Source: a virus
Length of the DNA stretch: 30,652 nt
Virus record (IMG/VR): IMGVR_UViG_3300028025_000233
Span: 1-30,652 of that record
Strand: one strand, 5' to 3'
This document shows, one piece after another, positions 1-8,647 of this stretch (position 1 is the stretch's first letter; every line of letters begins with the position of its first letter). Position numbers and translations under genes: made by a program. The notes below the pieces were generated by a model. The model was not told the origin of the DNA. It ran no database searches and saw only the letters and a program-made list of their open reading frames with translations.

Positions 1-3000
1 CTCAGCAACTACACCGGCGGGACTGTGGCGAGACATAAGGACAGGTGCGCCAAAAATAGGCAACGAAGAAAACTGAACAACAGCAGTTTTCACAGAAGTC
101 ATAAAGTACAGGAACGCTGTTTTGTTAGCAACGTTAGCCGCACCTTGCGCAAAAGAATCTACCGCAGGTGGGTAAACATCCAACTGAACACGCTCACCTA
201 ACTCGTTGACCAGCATCTCCAATTTATCTTTATCAGGGTTGCCCTTGAGACTTTCTTTGGCAGCATCAACTTCACGAAGCATTACTGGGCCGTACTTTAA
301 CCGCGAAAGTTGGTTGGCCATATTGGTGGAAGACGTAATAAAGTTGCGCAGTGCGTCACCCGAGAAACCAGCAGTGCCTTTACGATGGATAAACTGACGA
401 CGGAAACTCTGCTCCGGCATCGTAGTCAAGTACAACTGATAGATTTGATCCTTAAGCGCCTCGGCATCGACTTCACTCATGCCGTCACCAATCAACTCAA
501 AGATTTGCTTTAACAAAGGCGCAGTGTCATTGGTCGTGCTCTTATCGCGCAAACCTTTTAAGTCGTTGCCGGTTTCAATATCCTCATCGGCCTTCATCTC
601 AGACAGACTGCGGGTATCACCTTCTTTTTGCAAGTCACGAACACGCTGACGCATAAACAATTCACGGTCGGCTACGCTCTCAAACATGTAGAACTCTTTC
701 TTTTTGCCAGAGCCAACACGCAACCAGTAGTCGCCGTAACGCATCAATGGGAAGTATGGGGACAAACCTTTAGCTGTCTCGTACATCTTCTTAATTTCAG
801 CCATTAGCTTGCCCTTGGGTGTATCAGGGTCAGCGGCGTCACCGGGGATCTTCATTGCATCTATGCGGGCATTGAGCAACAAGCGGTACAAGTCAAAGTT
901 AGACTTGTAGTAATCGCGCACATCAACGTAGATTTCCTTAGCCGTATCGCTCAGGCCATCCCACATCTTGTTAAGCGTAGCGTCTTTTTTGCTTGTAGCA
1001 GGGTCAATACTTTTGTCCGTGGCGTAGTGCATAACAGCAGACAACTCAGCAAGTTCATTCTTCTTGCCTTTAATAAGTTTGCCGTACAAACCGGGCTGTA
1101 CGTTAAGCCATTTGTTTACTACGTCTGCCGCGCCACCAAGCATTTTCATGCGCATAGCACTCATATCTTCCATTGCACGCCATGTTTTATCCATGTGTTT
1201 AATGCCAAGATTAGTGCCCCACTCAGCCAAGATGTTGGTTTGAATAGAAGGCATCAACGCTTTTAGTTTTGTTACGTTCAGCCCGTACCACATAGACGCA
1301 AGAGTGTCTAAGAAAATCTGTGGGTCGCGTAGCTTAACCATTGTGTCAATGCCGTCGACTACGTCTTGCGCTTCCTTGCTGCGCAAGATTTTCTTCTCAG
1401 CAGCGGTAATCTTTTTAGCGTTGGCCTTGGCCTTGGCTTTAGATGCGGAAACTTTCTCGCCACGACCTTCACGGACTGCATTGGCTTTATCGGCCTTAAC
1501 AATCATCTTCATTGTGGGCGTCAGCTTAGCCGTCAGGATTTCATCCGTAACAAGAATCAAATCAGACAGAGCATTGACGGAATCAAGCCCCATGCCAAGC
1601 AGTTCACGGATTGCGTCTACAAATTGGTTGAACAGACCTGTATCTTCCTCAAAGCCGTAAGCCCCCATCAAGAATTTTTGGAAGTAGGGGTCGGTCATGC
1701 CGTAGGAGACAAACTCGTGCGGGTTGCTAAACACACCAGACACAGTCTTTAGATAGTAAATATCTGTAGGCAGTTCGCCTAAGTTAGACAGTCGGTTGTA
1801 CTCATCCTTAGCGTTGTTCATCACGTCGATGAGTTTTTTGTATGCACGAGTTAACTTAGCATCACCTGAGAATCCACGTTGAACCGCAAGGAGGGCAAGC
1901 TCAAGTTTTTGCTGCGTTGCAGCATGCAGTAACTCGTGAAGCACTGTGGTGTTATTAATACCTTGGAAGTCACCTGCGCTAGAACCGCGCACGTAGATAA
2001 TTTTTTCACCGGTAGCTGTGTTCTCAAAATACACACCACGGGCACGGGAGTTGTCATTGCCCCAAGCCTCTTGATGGCGGGACAGTTGTTCTGGTAGCGG
2101 GTCGGTCTCCTCGACCACGACAAACTTAACGCCGTTGACCAGCCCACGAAGGCGCTTGGCCAAGTACTTTTGCATGCCAGTTCCCGTCTTAATGACTTGG
2201 TTGATGGCCTGCGCAGCGTTCTTAGCTTTCTTAAACCCTTCGTCTGCGGCTTCAACTTCATCGTTGCTTGCAGAGCTTTTGTTTACGCGCTCTTGTGCTT
2301 TGTACTTGCGCCCAGCTTGCACATCGTCGTAATCTTTTTGGGAGATCTTTGAACGGTCAGCAAGTGCGGCTTTAACCCGTTTACCCAGAGCAGTACCACG
2401 GTGCTTAGTTTCTAAGTCCATCATTGCGTTGATGGTGTCTCGCTTAAGCGCACGCTTTTCGTCTTGGGCAGAGGACAACTCTAGGTCGTCGGCAAACTTA
2501 GTCTCGTCAACAGGTTTGGCGGCTTCTTCTAGTTGGGTTTGGAGTTTAGGTAGAGCACGCTCGCCTTTCATGTAGTCAGCACGGCCTTCGGTGCGGGCTT
2601 TCTCTTTCTCCGCACGTTGTTCTTCGGTGATTGCAGCCTTTGGCCGACCACGTTGTTTGCCGGTTACTGCTCCGGCTGCTGGTGCTTCTTGTCCTTCTTC
2701 TTTTGTTTGGACGGCTTCAGTGGTCTCAGTGCCAAGTTTGGCTCCTTTAGTTTCGGTGGGTTTAACTATTGTGTTGCTTATAAGCGATGATTTATTATTT
2801 TGCTGCTCTACTAACTGCTCGTCAGTGTTTGCAGCTGCTCTAGAAGGCGGAAGTAAAACGGGGTTACTGCCATCTGCGTCAGAAACAACTGCCCAACCAC
2901 CGTCCATACGAACTACTTTATAGTCCGCGCTATTTGGCGTGGTTACTCTATTGCCTTCTAAGTCTGTATCAATATCATCGTAAGTGGCTGTGTACTTAGT

Positions 3001-4662
3001 ACCCGGAGCACTAACGCCTTCTTTTGTTTTAGCACGCAATCCATCAAAGGAAAGACTACTTGTTTCTTCCCTGCTTTTCTTATCTAGCTCTTCTTCTGGC
3101 GTTACTGCAACGGGCTCAGCTCTTTCTCTTTCAACAGGCTCTGCAACATCCGCTCTAGTAGAAACCACTCCATCTCGTTTAGCTTCTCCAACTCCTGCGG
3201 TGGCGGGAACGTTGTCGGCTGATTGTGTAGATAGCGCAGTGCTCTCTCCACCTGCTTCACTGATAGGTTCTGCAACATCTTTTGCTCCCTCTTCAATAGG
3301 CGCATTTGCTTCCTCGATCTCGTTACGTGCTAATGTAGCGGCATCTTCAGGCATGTAGCCACGTTTCTTGTATTTTGCTACAAGCGCTTCAAACTCTGGG
3401 GAGGGCGCAGGTTGTACCTCTGGAGTTACTTCCGTAGGAGCAGCTTCCGATACCACCGTAGGGGGCGCAGGTTGTACCTCAGCCGCAGGTTTCATGCGTT
3501 TGGCTAGGGCATCTTTAAGTGCTTGGCGCTTGTCGACGGGGGCTAGGGGAGTTTCTTCTTCTACTTCCCATGCGTCTAATGTGGGTTCAACTTTTTCCGC
3601 AATTGGTTTTGGTTCTTCTCTACGACGGCCTTTGACGGCTGTAGCACCAACACCCATAGTCGCACCCGTTACAAGGCCCATACCAGCCGCTTCAGGAACA
3701 CCCTCTAATAAAGGTTTATCTAAGGCATAGTTTGCCCACATCTGTTCTTGCGCAGACTGCGGCATCTCTTCAAATACGCCTTCGGTTACACCAGCAGCGG
3801 TAGCGCGCACGGCAAAATCTTTAACCGACTTTGAACCACCGCCTGTAGTTGCTTTACTAGCCAGTAGCGTATCAATATCATCAATACCTAATTTATTGGC
3901 TAACCTACCACCAGCCACACCAAACGCCGCCGTACCAACACCGGAACCAACGGCAGACAAAGCCTGCTTACCAGTTAATAATTTGTCTTCGGTTTGTTGG
4001 CGTGTTTGCTCAGCAGCACTACCAGCACCAATTAAACCTTCGCCCGCTGCGGCGGCTAAATAAGGGGATACTTTTGGCGCGGCTTTTAAAACCCCTCGAG
4101 CAACGCCAGCGCCACCAAGCATTGGCGCTATTGATACGCCAACTGTTGTAACAATAGTGCTGGGGTACTGGAGGGCCTTACCAATCGTTGGTAGAAAACC
4201 TTTTGTTTCTTTTACTTGGCGATTTGCATATTGCTGCGCCTCGGATAAATAGGTATCAAGTATTTCTTTGGCCTCGTTGGGTTTGTAACCCGCTTGCTCA
4301 AGAAGTTTACCGACACGGCCCAGCGTGGGAATATCAGCCAAGCCAACAAAAGCTTCAGGCAGACCAATTGCACTTTTAAGAAACGTAATACCGGCATCGA
4401 GGGCCGTACCGCCGATGGTTCTGTCGTAACCTTTTGCTTCTCTTGCTGCAACTTGAGCACGGTACTCATCCGCAGTCATGGAGTTAGGATTACGTACCGG
4501 ATTTGTACCTACAAAACGCTCCATTTGCTGGGGCGTCATTTGTTGCGTAGGAGCGGGGGCAGGGGCAGGGGTAATAGGAGCTTCAGACGCAACTTCCCAG
4601 CCAGAACTATCGGCTGCACCGATTGGGGTTTCGGAAACAACCGACCAGTCTTCTTTTGCCAT
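1..4662 (-). CDS. Giant polyvalent-type virion protein with HELLH peptidase motif (C-terminus outside window)
   Basis: An open frame of 1554 codons runs from ATG at 4662 to the left edge without a stop, so the C-terminus is missing. Visible order: a short N-terminal duplication (W-x-V-x-SE-x-PI type), a Pro/Ala linker, a Gly/Ala-rich hydrophobic region at about residues 160-340, a long charged linker at about 345-690, then HELLH at residues 909-913 preceded by beta-hairpin-like sequence and followed by NPHEF with Glu at about 983, a gluzincin-like layout. A PLMRYG motif at about 1305-1310 matches the PLxRFG motif of large phage polyvalent proteins. The family is thought to be packed in the virion and injected with DNA to act on host targets. 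The start sits 1 base after the upstream stop with only a weak ribosome site. Peptidase activity and injection are inferred from motifs and context. Confidence 0.75.
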   Translation of the reverse strand, partial: MAKEDWSVVSETPIGAADSSGWEVASEAPITPAPAPAPTQQMTPQQMERFVGTNPVRNPNSMTADEYRAQVAAREAKGYDRTIGGTALDAGITFLKSAIGLPEAFVGLADIPTLGRVGKLLEQAGYKPNEAKEILDTYLSEAQQYANRQVKETKGFLPTIGKALQYPSTIVTTVGVSIAPMLGGAGVARGVLKAAPKVSPYLAAAAGEGLIGAGSAAEQTRQQTEDKLLTGKQALSAVGSGVGTAAFGVAGGRLANKLGIDDIDTLLASKATTGGGSKSVKDFAVRATAAGVTEGVFEEMPQSAQEQMWANYALDKPLLEGVPEAAGMGLVTGATMGVGATAVKGRRREEPKPIAEKVEPTLDAWEVEEETPLAPVDKRQALKDALAKRMKPAAEVQPAPPTVVSEAAPTEVTPEVQPAPSPEFEALVAKYKKRGYMPEDAATLARNEIEEANAPIEEGAKDVAEPISEAGGESTALSTQSADNVPATAGVGEAKRDGVVSTRADVAEPVERERAEPVAVTPEEELDKKSREETSSLSFDGLRAKTKEGVSAPGTKYTATYDDIDTDLEGNRVTTPNSADYKVVRMDGGWAVVSDADGSNPVLLPPSRAAANTDEQLVEQQNNKSSLISNTIVKPTETKGAKLGTETTEAVQTKEEGQEAPAAGAVTGKQRGRPKAAITEEQRAEKEKARTEGRADYMKGERALPKLQTQLEEAAKPVDETKFADDLELSSAQDEKRALKRDTINAMMDLETKHRGTALGKRVKAALADRSKISQKDYDDVQAGRKYKAQERVNKSSASNDEVEAADEGFKKAKNAAQAINQVIKTGTGMQKYLAKRLRGLVNGVKFVVVEETDPLPEQLSRHQEAWGNDNSRARGVYFENTATGEKIIYVRGSSAGDFQGINNTTVLHELLHAATQQKLELALLAVQRGFSGDAKLTRAYKKLIDVMNNAKDEYNRLSNLGELPTDIYYLKTVSGVFSNPHEFVSYGMTDPYFQKFLMGAYGFEEDTGLFNQFVDAIRELLGMGLDSVNALSDLILVTDEILTAKLTPTMKMIVKADKANAVREGRGEKVSASKAKAKANAKKITAAEKKILRSKEAQDVVDGIDTMVKLRDPQIFLDTLASMWYGLNVTKLKALMPSIQTNILAEWGTNLGIKHMDKTWRAMEDMSAMRMKMLGGAADVVNKWLNVQPGLYGKLIKGKKNELAELSAVMHYATDKSIDPATSKKDATLNKMWDGLSDTAKEIYVDVRDYYKSNFDLYRLLLNARIDAMKIPGDAADPDTPKGKLMAEIKKMYETAKGLSPYFPLMRYGDYWLRVGSGKKKEFYMFESVADRELFMRQRVRDLQKEGDTRSLSEMKADEDIETGNDLKGLRDKSTTNDTAPLLKQIFELIGDGMSEVDAEALKDQIYQLYLTTMPEQSFRRQFIHRKGTAGFSGDALRNFITSSTNMANQLSRLKYGPVMLREVDAAKESLKGNPDKDKLEMLVNELGERVQLDVYPPAVDSFAQGAANVANKTAFLYFMTSVKTAVVQFSSLPIFGAPVLMSRHSPAGVVAE

Positions 4663-4663
4663 G

Positions 4664-6322
4664 TTAGCTCACTTGTTTTGGTTTGCCGTTCTGAAGTGTC
4701 CAAGTTTGCCCGTTTTTAAACTTTGTTGCAACGCCTTCTTTTAGCGCACTAATAGGTGGTGTAGTGCTTGGAGCGGCGGCAGGGGCAGTAGCAGGGGCTG
4801 GAGAGTCGGCAGGGGCTGGGGCATTTCCACCAGACATCACAGTCGGCGCTATTCCAAACTCATTTTTAATTTGATTCTTAAGCTTAGCAATACCCGCCGC
4901 ATATTCAGTTGGGTTCTTTTTGCGCATCTTGCGCAGGTCTGAGTATTCTGGGGTGTAGTACCTTTCAAGGAACTCTTGATTGGCTTTTTCAACTCTGCTG
5001 ACGTCTACGCGGCCCGTACCAGCCGACTTGCTTAAACGATCTTGAGCTAAGTTCATAGCCCGCTTGCGGGTACTTGCGTCGTCAGGTTCGCCTTCAGCAA
5101 TTAAAGCAGCTAATTCAATCTCGTAAGACGTACCTAAGTCAGTGGGTTTCTTTGCACCGCCGCCAGCGCCCTTGCCTTTGGCTCTTTCCTTAGCAGCTTG
5201 AACTTGAGCATCAGCACTGATTTGCTTGCCGATAACGTTAAGGTTGCCAGTAAGCGCTCTGCCAATGAGCGTATTCTTAGACACACCCAAGTCTTTGGCA
5301 ATCTTAGCCAAGTCAACGTCAGCTTTTTGTTCTGCTTTAATGTCACCATCGCGTTGGGCTTGACGCAGGGCTTGGACTTTGTACTGCGCTTCATTAAGCA
5401 GCTCGTCCACTTTAATACCAGATTGACGCAGGTCGGCTTTTTCACCCATTAACTTTTCAGCAGAGCCGGTGTAGGAGCGAGTAAACGCATTGAGTCCGCC
5501 AAGACCTTTTTGACCGCGAGAGCTTTCACTCCAGTCAGCCAACGCCCTAGCCGCAGCCATTTTTTCGCGTTGTGCAATGTCTTCTTGTTGCAAACCACGC
5601 TCGGTGGCTTTAGCTTCTTTAAGAGACGCAAGGCCCTCTAAATACTTAGTACCAACTGGGCCTGTATCAATGCCGTAATCTTTAGTCAATGCTTTTTCAA
5701 TATCCGCTCGCGTGCGTACAGGACGCACACCTTGCTTCATCTGAGCCGCAATTTGGGGTTGGAGTTTACGTAGTTCTGCTACTGCATCATAGGAAACACG
5801 AGCGCCTTCGCCAGCTACCGCATCGCCTTCTTCACCAACGTCTTCATCCTCAACTTCTTGGTCGCCGTCTTCGCCACTAAAAGCAACAACGCCGCCGGAA
5901 CCGTATTCAAACATGCGTGGGTCAACAGGCAAGCTCATTAGGCCACCGTCTGCTGCTGTCATAACTGCTTGAGGAGCGCCTTGTTGCGGGGCTTGCTGTG
6001 GAGGCATTTGGGGTGCGGGTTGTCCTTGCGGCATACCCTGTTGTGGCATACCTTGTTGTGGCATAGGTTGACCTTGACCCAAAGCACCAATGCCCATGTT
6101 TTGCAGGGCTTGTTTAGGCAGGCTTTGGTTTAGAGGTTCAGCAGGGGGTTGCGGCCTATTTTGCGCCAACTGAATCTCTTTATTCATTTCGCTAATACGA
6201 GCAAGCGCCATGAATGGAGGCACTTGTGGGTTACCCCCTTGAGCCGCCGCCGTCAAATACTGGATTGACTGAGGTAGGGCTGGCAGTTTGTTAAGGTCGT
6301 CTTGTACTTCAAGTAAGTTCAT
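4664..6322 (-). CDS. Putative virion/ejection protein, Pro/Gln-rich and coiled coil
   Basis: A 552-residue protein of unrecognised function. It has a conserved-looking N-terminus (about residues 1-55, including PQVPPFMALARISEM), a Pro/Gln/Met-rich low-complexity stretch at 84-118, a di-glycine segment at 121-150 (ADGGLMSL and FEYGSGGVVAFSGED), an acidic run at about 150-173, and a long helical, charged region at about 220-420 predicted by eye to form coiled coils. The C-terminus is Pro/Ala-rich. AAAAGG lies upstream of the ATG. It sits between other low-complexity structural genes and ends 1 base before the giant HELLH gene, so it is probably in the same transcript and may be an internal-head or ejection protein. 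That role is inference. Confidence 0.7.
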   Translation of the reverse strand: MNLLEVQDDLNKLPALPQSIQYLTAAAQGGNPQVPPFMALARISEMNKEIQLAQNRPQPPAEPLNQSLPKQALQNMGIGALGQGQPMPQQGMPQQGMPQGQPAPQMPPQQAPQQGAPQAVMTAADGGLMSLPVDPRMFEYGSGGVVAFSGEDGDQEVEDEDVGEEGDAVAGEGARVSYDAVAELRKLQPQIAAQMKQGVRPVRTRADIEKALTKDYGIDTGPVGTKYLEGLASLKEAKATERGLQQEDIAQREKMAAARALADWSESSRGQKGLGGLNAFTRSYTGSAEKLMGEKADLRQSGIKVDELLNEAQYKVQALRQAQRDGDIKAEQKADVDLAKIAKDLGVSKNTLIGRALTGNLNVIGKQISADAQVQAAKERAKGKGAGGGAKKPTDLGTSYEIELAALIAEGEPDDASTRKRAMNLAQDRLSKSAGTGRVDVSRVEKANQEFLERYYTPEYSDLRKMRKKNPTEYAAGIAKLKNQIKNEFGIAPTVMSGGNAPAPADSPAPATAPAAAPSTTPPISALKEGVATKFKNGQTWTLQNGKPKQVS

Positions 6323-6333
6323 ACTGCTACCTT

Positions 6334-7659
6334 TTAACCCAGTTTAAATTTCTTCAGTGCATCTTCGAGTTGCGTCATACCGCCGAAAGCTTCAACCAAC
6401 TGACCAATACCAGATTTAGGCAATTGGGTGTTAGTTACAGTAGTGATAGGCAGACCTTGCAACATGGACTGTAAGTATTGAGTTTTCTTCATTGGATCGT
6501 CGCGCTGCGCCAAGAACTCATTGTAGTCGGCAGTGATACCTTCTTGTTCAATACCGCGCTCTGCTTGACCCGCGTTAGCCAACATATTAACCAAGTCTTT
6601 AGACTGACCTTGCTCAGTATTGAACTGACCCATAGCTTTATCAAATGCACTTGCGTAACCTTGGCCAACAGTTTTGTTCTGCTCAGAGAGTAAGTTACGC
6701 GCCGCTTCCGATTCCATAATAGCCTGACGGCCACCGCCAAAACCACCAGCTTGTGTAAGCTTGGCCAATCCGGGTTGTAGGTTCAACTTAGACTGACGGC
6801 GCATCTCTTCCATCTGGGGTGCAAGCACCGACTCCAGATAGGGGTTCATGTACGACTGAGCAATGCTGCTAGGCTGCTGAGATGTTTGGGGCGGCGTCAA
6901 ACCTGCAATTCCCGTGGGTGCTGTACCAGTGTTATAGCCGGGGGGTAGTGGCATACCGCCACCAGTAGGGTAGTCACCCATGGGGGGCATAGCGCCGGGG
7001 CCAGCAGAAACTGGGCCGCCATATCCCGAATCGTCTAAACCGGGGGGCATAGCACCAACACCCGCAAACAATGGGTTATTTTTGTCAGGGCCACCACCTT
7101 GACCTCCAGCCAAGAAGTCAGCCTTCTCTTTTGCCATGTCTGTGCCGGGGCCAAAGAAAACCGTAGAACTATATCTATTCCAATCGGCTTCAGTCTTTGG
7201 CCCTTGGTTAAACCCGCCAGCAGGTCGCATACCACCGCCAGTGCCTTCATCGTACCTTGCCGGTTGGCCGGGTCTTGGCATACCGGGGCCAGCAGAAACT
7301 GGGCCACCAAAGTTATTTACACCGGGGCCAAACCCACCCTGCTGTGGCATTACTGCTGGCCCGCCGGGGCCGCCATAGTAGTTAGTGTTGCCACCACCCA
7401 TAGGAGAAGCAAAGCTTTTGCCGAGGTTGCCGGGGAATGAGAGGTTACCTAAACCCTGAAACACTTTGTTTTGCAGGTTAGACGTACCTGCTGTCATTGG
7501 GCCTTGGTATACCTGATAGGGCTCGTTTGCAATAGCTTGGGCTTTACCCAGCATATTAGTTACATACGGCCCTATGTAATTAGATAGGGTTTGTTCCGAC
7601 GTACCGCCAGCGGCGGGCAGTGCTGAAGCAGCGGTGCTATTAGGTGCAGGTGTAGCCAT
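6334..7659 (-). CDS. Putative virion protein with Gly/Pro-rich linker and conserved C-terminal helical domain
   Basis: A 441-residue protein. The first 70 residues look folded. Residues about 85-260 are Gly/Pro/Met-rich low complexity and hold a near-identical repeat GGPVSAGPG at 118-126 and 214-222. Residues about 265-415 form a helical region with a pattern I recognise from structural gene clusters of other phages (SIAQSYMNPYLESVLAPQ, TQAGGFGGGRQAIMESEAA, GIEQEGITADYNEF). Its function has not been assigned as far as I know. The start ATG follows TAAGGA, whose TAA is the stop codon of the upstream gene, suggesting translational coupling. A role as an internal or ejection protein is inferred from position. 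Confidence 0.72.
   Translation of the reverse strand: MATPAPNSTAASALPAAGGTSEQTLSNYIGPYVTNMLGKAQAIANEPYQVYQGPMTAGTSNLQNKVFQGLGNLSFPGNLGKSFASPMGGGNTNYYGGPGGPAVMPQQGGFGPGVNNFGGPVSAGPGMPRPGQPARYDEGTGGGMRPAGGFNQGPKTEADWNRYSSTVFFGPGTDMAKEKADFLAGGQGGGPDKNNPLFAGVGAMPPGLDDSGYGGPVSAGPGAMPPMGDYPTGGGMPLPPGYNTGTAPTGIAGLTPPQTSQQPSSIAQSYMNPYLESVLAPQMEEMRRQSKLNLQPGLAKLTQAGGFGGGRQAIMESEAARNLLSEQNKTVGQGYASAFDKAMGQFNTEQGQSKDLVNMLANAGQAERGIEQEGITADYNEFLAQRDDPMKKTQYLQSMLQGLPITTVTNTQLPKSGIGQLVEAFGGMTQLEDALKKFKLG
6995..7305. repeat. 23-bp direct repeat pair inside the Gly/Pro-rich gene
   Basis: The same 23 bases occur at 6995-7017 and 7283-7305, 288 bases apart (96 codons, so in frame). Both encode the GPVSAGPG segment. 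Recombination between the copies would remove 96 residues of linker without shifting the frame. Confidence 0.8.
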
Positions 7660-7668
7660 AGTCGTTCC

Positions 7669-8646
7669 TTAAGCGGGTAAGTGCTTGTCTGATTTAGTGT
7701 CGGCGGCAATGTTTTTGGCCTTGCTACGAGCCTTTTTGATTCTGTCCATCATTGCGTATAGTTTACGCGCACCAGCCTCTGTTGAGCCATTGCCCAGTTC
7801 AGAAACAATACGTGCTGGAATAACAAATTCACCGTCGGCTAACCGAGCAGGTTGTCTTTTGCCAATCATGGCTGGAATGCTATCAGACACGCCATCGCCC
7901 GGGCCTTTGAGTAACCGACCGCCGTCTGAGTAACCGCCCAAAGTAGTGATACCCCCACGAGCGTAACGATCTTCTATTGTTGGGTTAGGTTGCGCAGGGG
8001 TAACAGCAACTTCTTCTTTTACAGGAGCCGCGCCAGCCTTAGAGTACTGCATTGGGCTGAAATACGTAACACCGCCAGAACCGGGTCGGCGAGCCATCAT
8101 GTTTGGCCCTAGAGCTGCTTGATAGCGTTGGTTTACGGTTGCTGCGGGAAGACCTGTAATACCTGCAATACGATCTGGGCTAATACCAAACTGATTCATA
8201 CCGCGAGCAACCAAAGCATCACTCATGCCGGGGCGGGTTATGTAGTCACGAATTTCGCTATCAGAGGGGTTGTATGTACCAGCGGGGCCAGTCATAGGCA
8301 CTGCGTACTGTTGACGTGACGCAACTAAATCAGGGATGCTACCTTTGTAACCACCGGGGCCACCGGTAACACCCATCAGTTTGTCGGCTAACGAGCCAAT
8401 ACCAGCAGCGCCTAAAGTCTTAAGCAAGCCAGAAAGTACGGGTGATTTTTCAAACAACTTTGTAAGCTCTGAAGCGTTAAACGCAGTGCCAGAAGTAGTA
8501 TCCCCTGTGGTAGATACGTTTTGCCAAGGTTGTATTTCTTCACCAGTGTCGGAGTAGCCTACGTCATCGCCATAACCTATAGTCCCACCATCTGTGGAAT
8601 AGGAATCAAAATTAGTGTCGTCTACACTCCAGTCAATTTCATCCAT
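7669..8646 (-). CDS. Virion-associated protein with DGEFVIPA C-terminal domain
   Basis: A 325-residue protein. The N-terminus is acidic and Tyr/Gly-rich (1-40). Residues 132-180 form a helical unit (MNQFGISPDRIAGITG...VNQRYQAALG) that resembles the N-terminus of the neighbouring 1555-residue protein. Residues 229-249 carry three GG pairs (YARGGITTLGGYSDGGRLL). The conserved C-terminus (about 250-305: DSIPAMIG, ARLADGEFVIPARI, VSELGNGSTEAGARKLYAMM) is common next to phage structural genes and, to my knowledge, unassigned. AAGGAG precedes the ATG by 4-5 bases. An internal-virion or assembly role is inferred from position and shared motifs. Confidence 0.75.
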   Translation of the reverse strand: MDEIDWSVDDTNFDSYSTDGGTIGYGDDVGYSDTGEEIQPWQNVSTTGDTTSGTAFNASELTKLFEKSPVLSGLLKTLGAAGIGSLADKLMGVTGGPGGYKGSIPDLVASRQQYAVPMTGPAGTYNPSDSEIRDYITRPGMSDALVARGMNQFGISPDRIAGITGLPAATVNQRYQAALGPNMMARRPGSGGVTYFSPMQYSKAGAAPVKEEVAVTPAQPNPTIEDRYARGGITTLGGYSDGGRLLKGPGDGVSDSIPAMIGKRQPARLADGEFVIPARIVSELGNGSTEAGARKLYAMMDRIKKARSKAKNIAADTKSDKHLPA

Positions 8647-8647
8647 G

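Noticed and set aside
1851-2261. 136-codon minus-strand frame
   Set aside because: Out-of-frame shadow within the HELLH region of the giant gene; Lys/Arg/Leu-rich, no ribosome site.
3102-3305. 67-codon minus-strand frame
   Set aside because: Out-of-frame shadow inside the charged linker of the giant gene.
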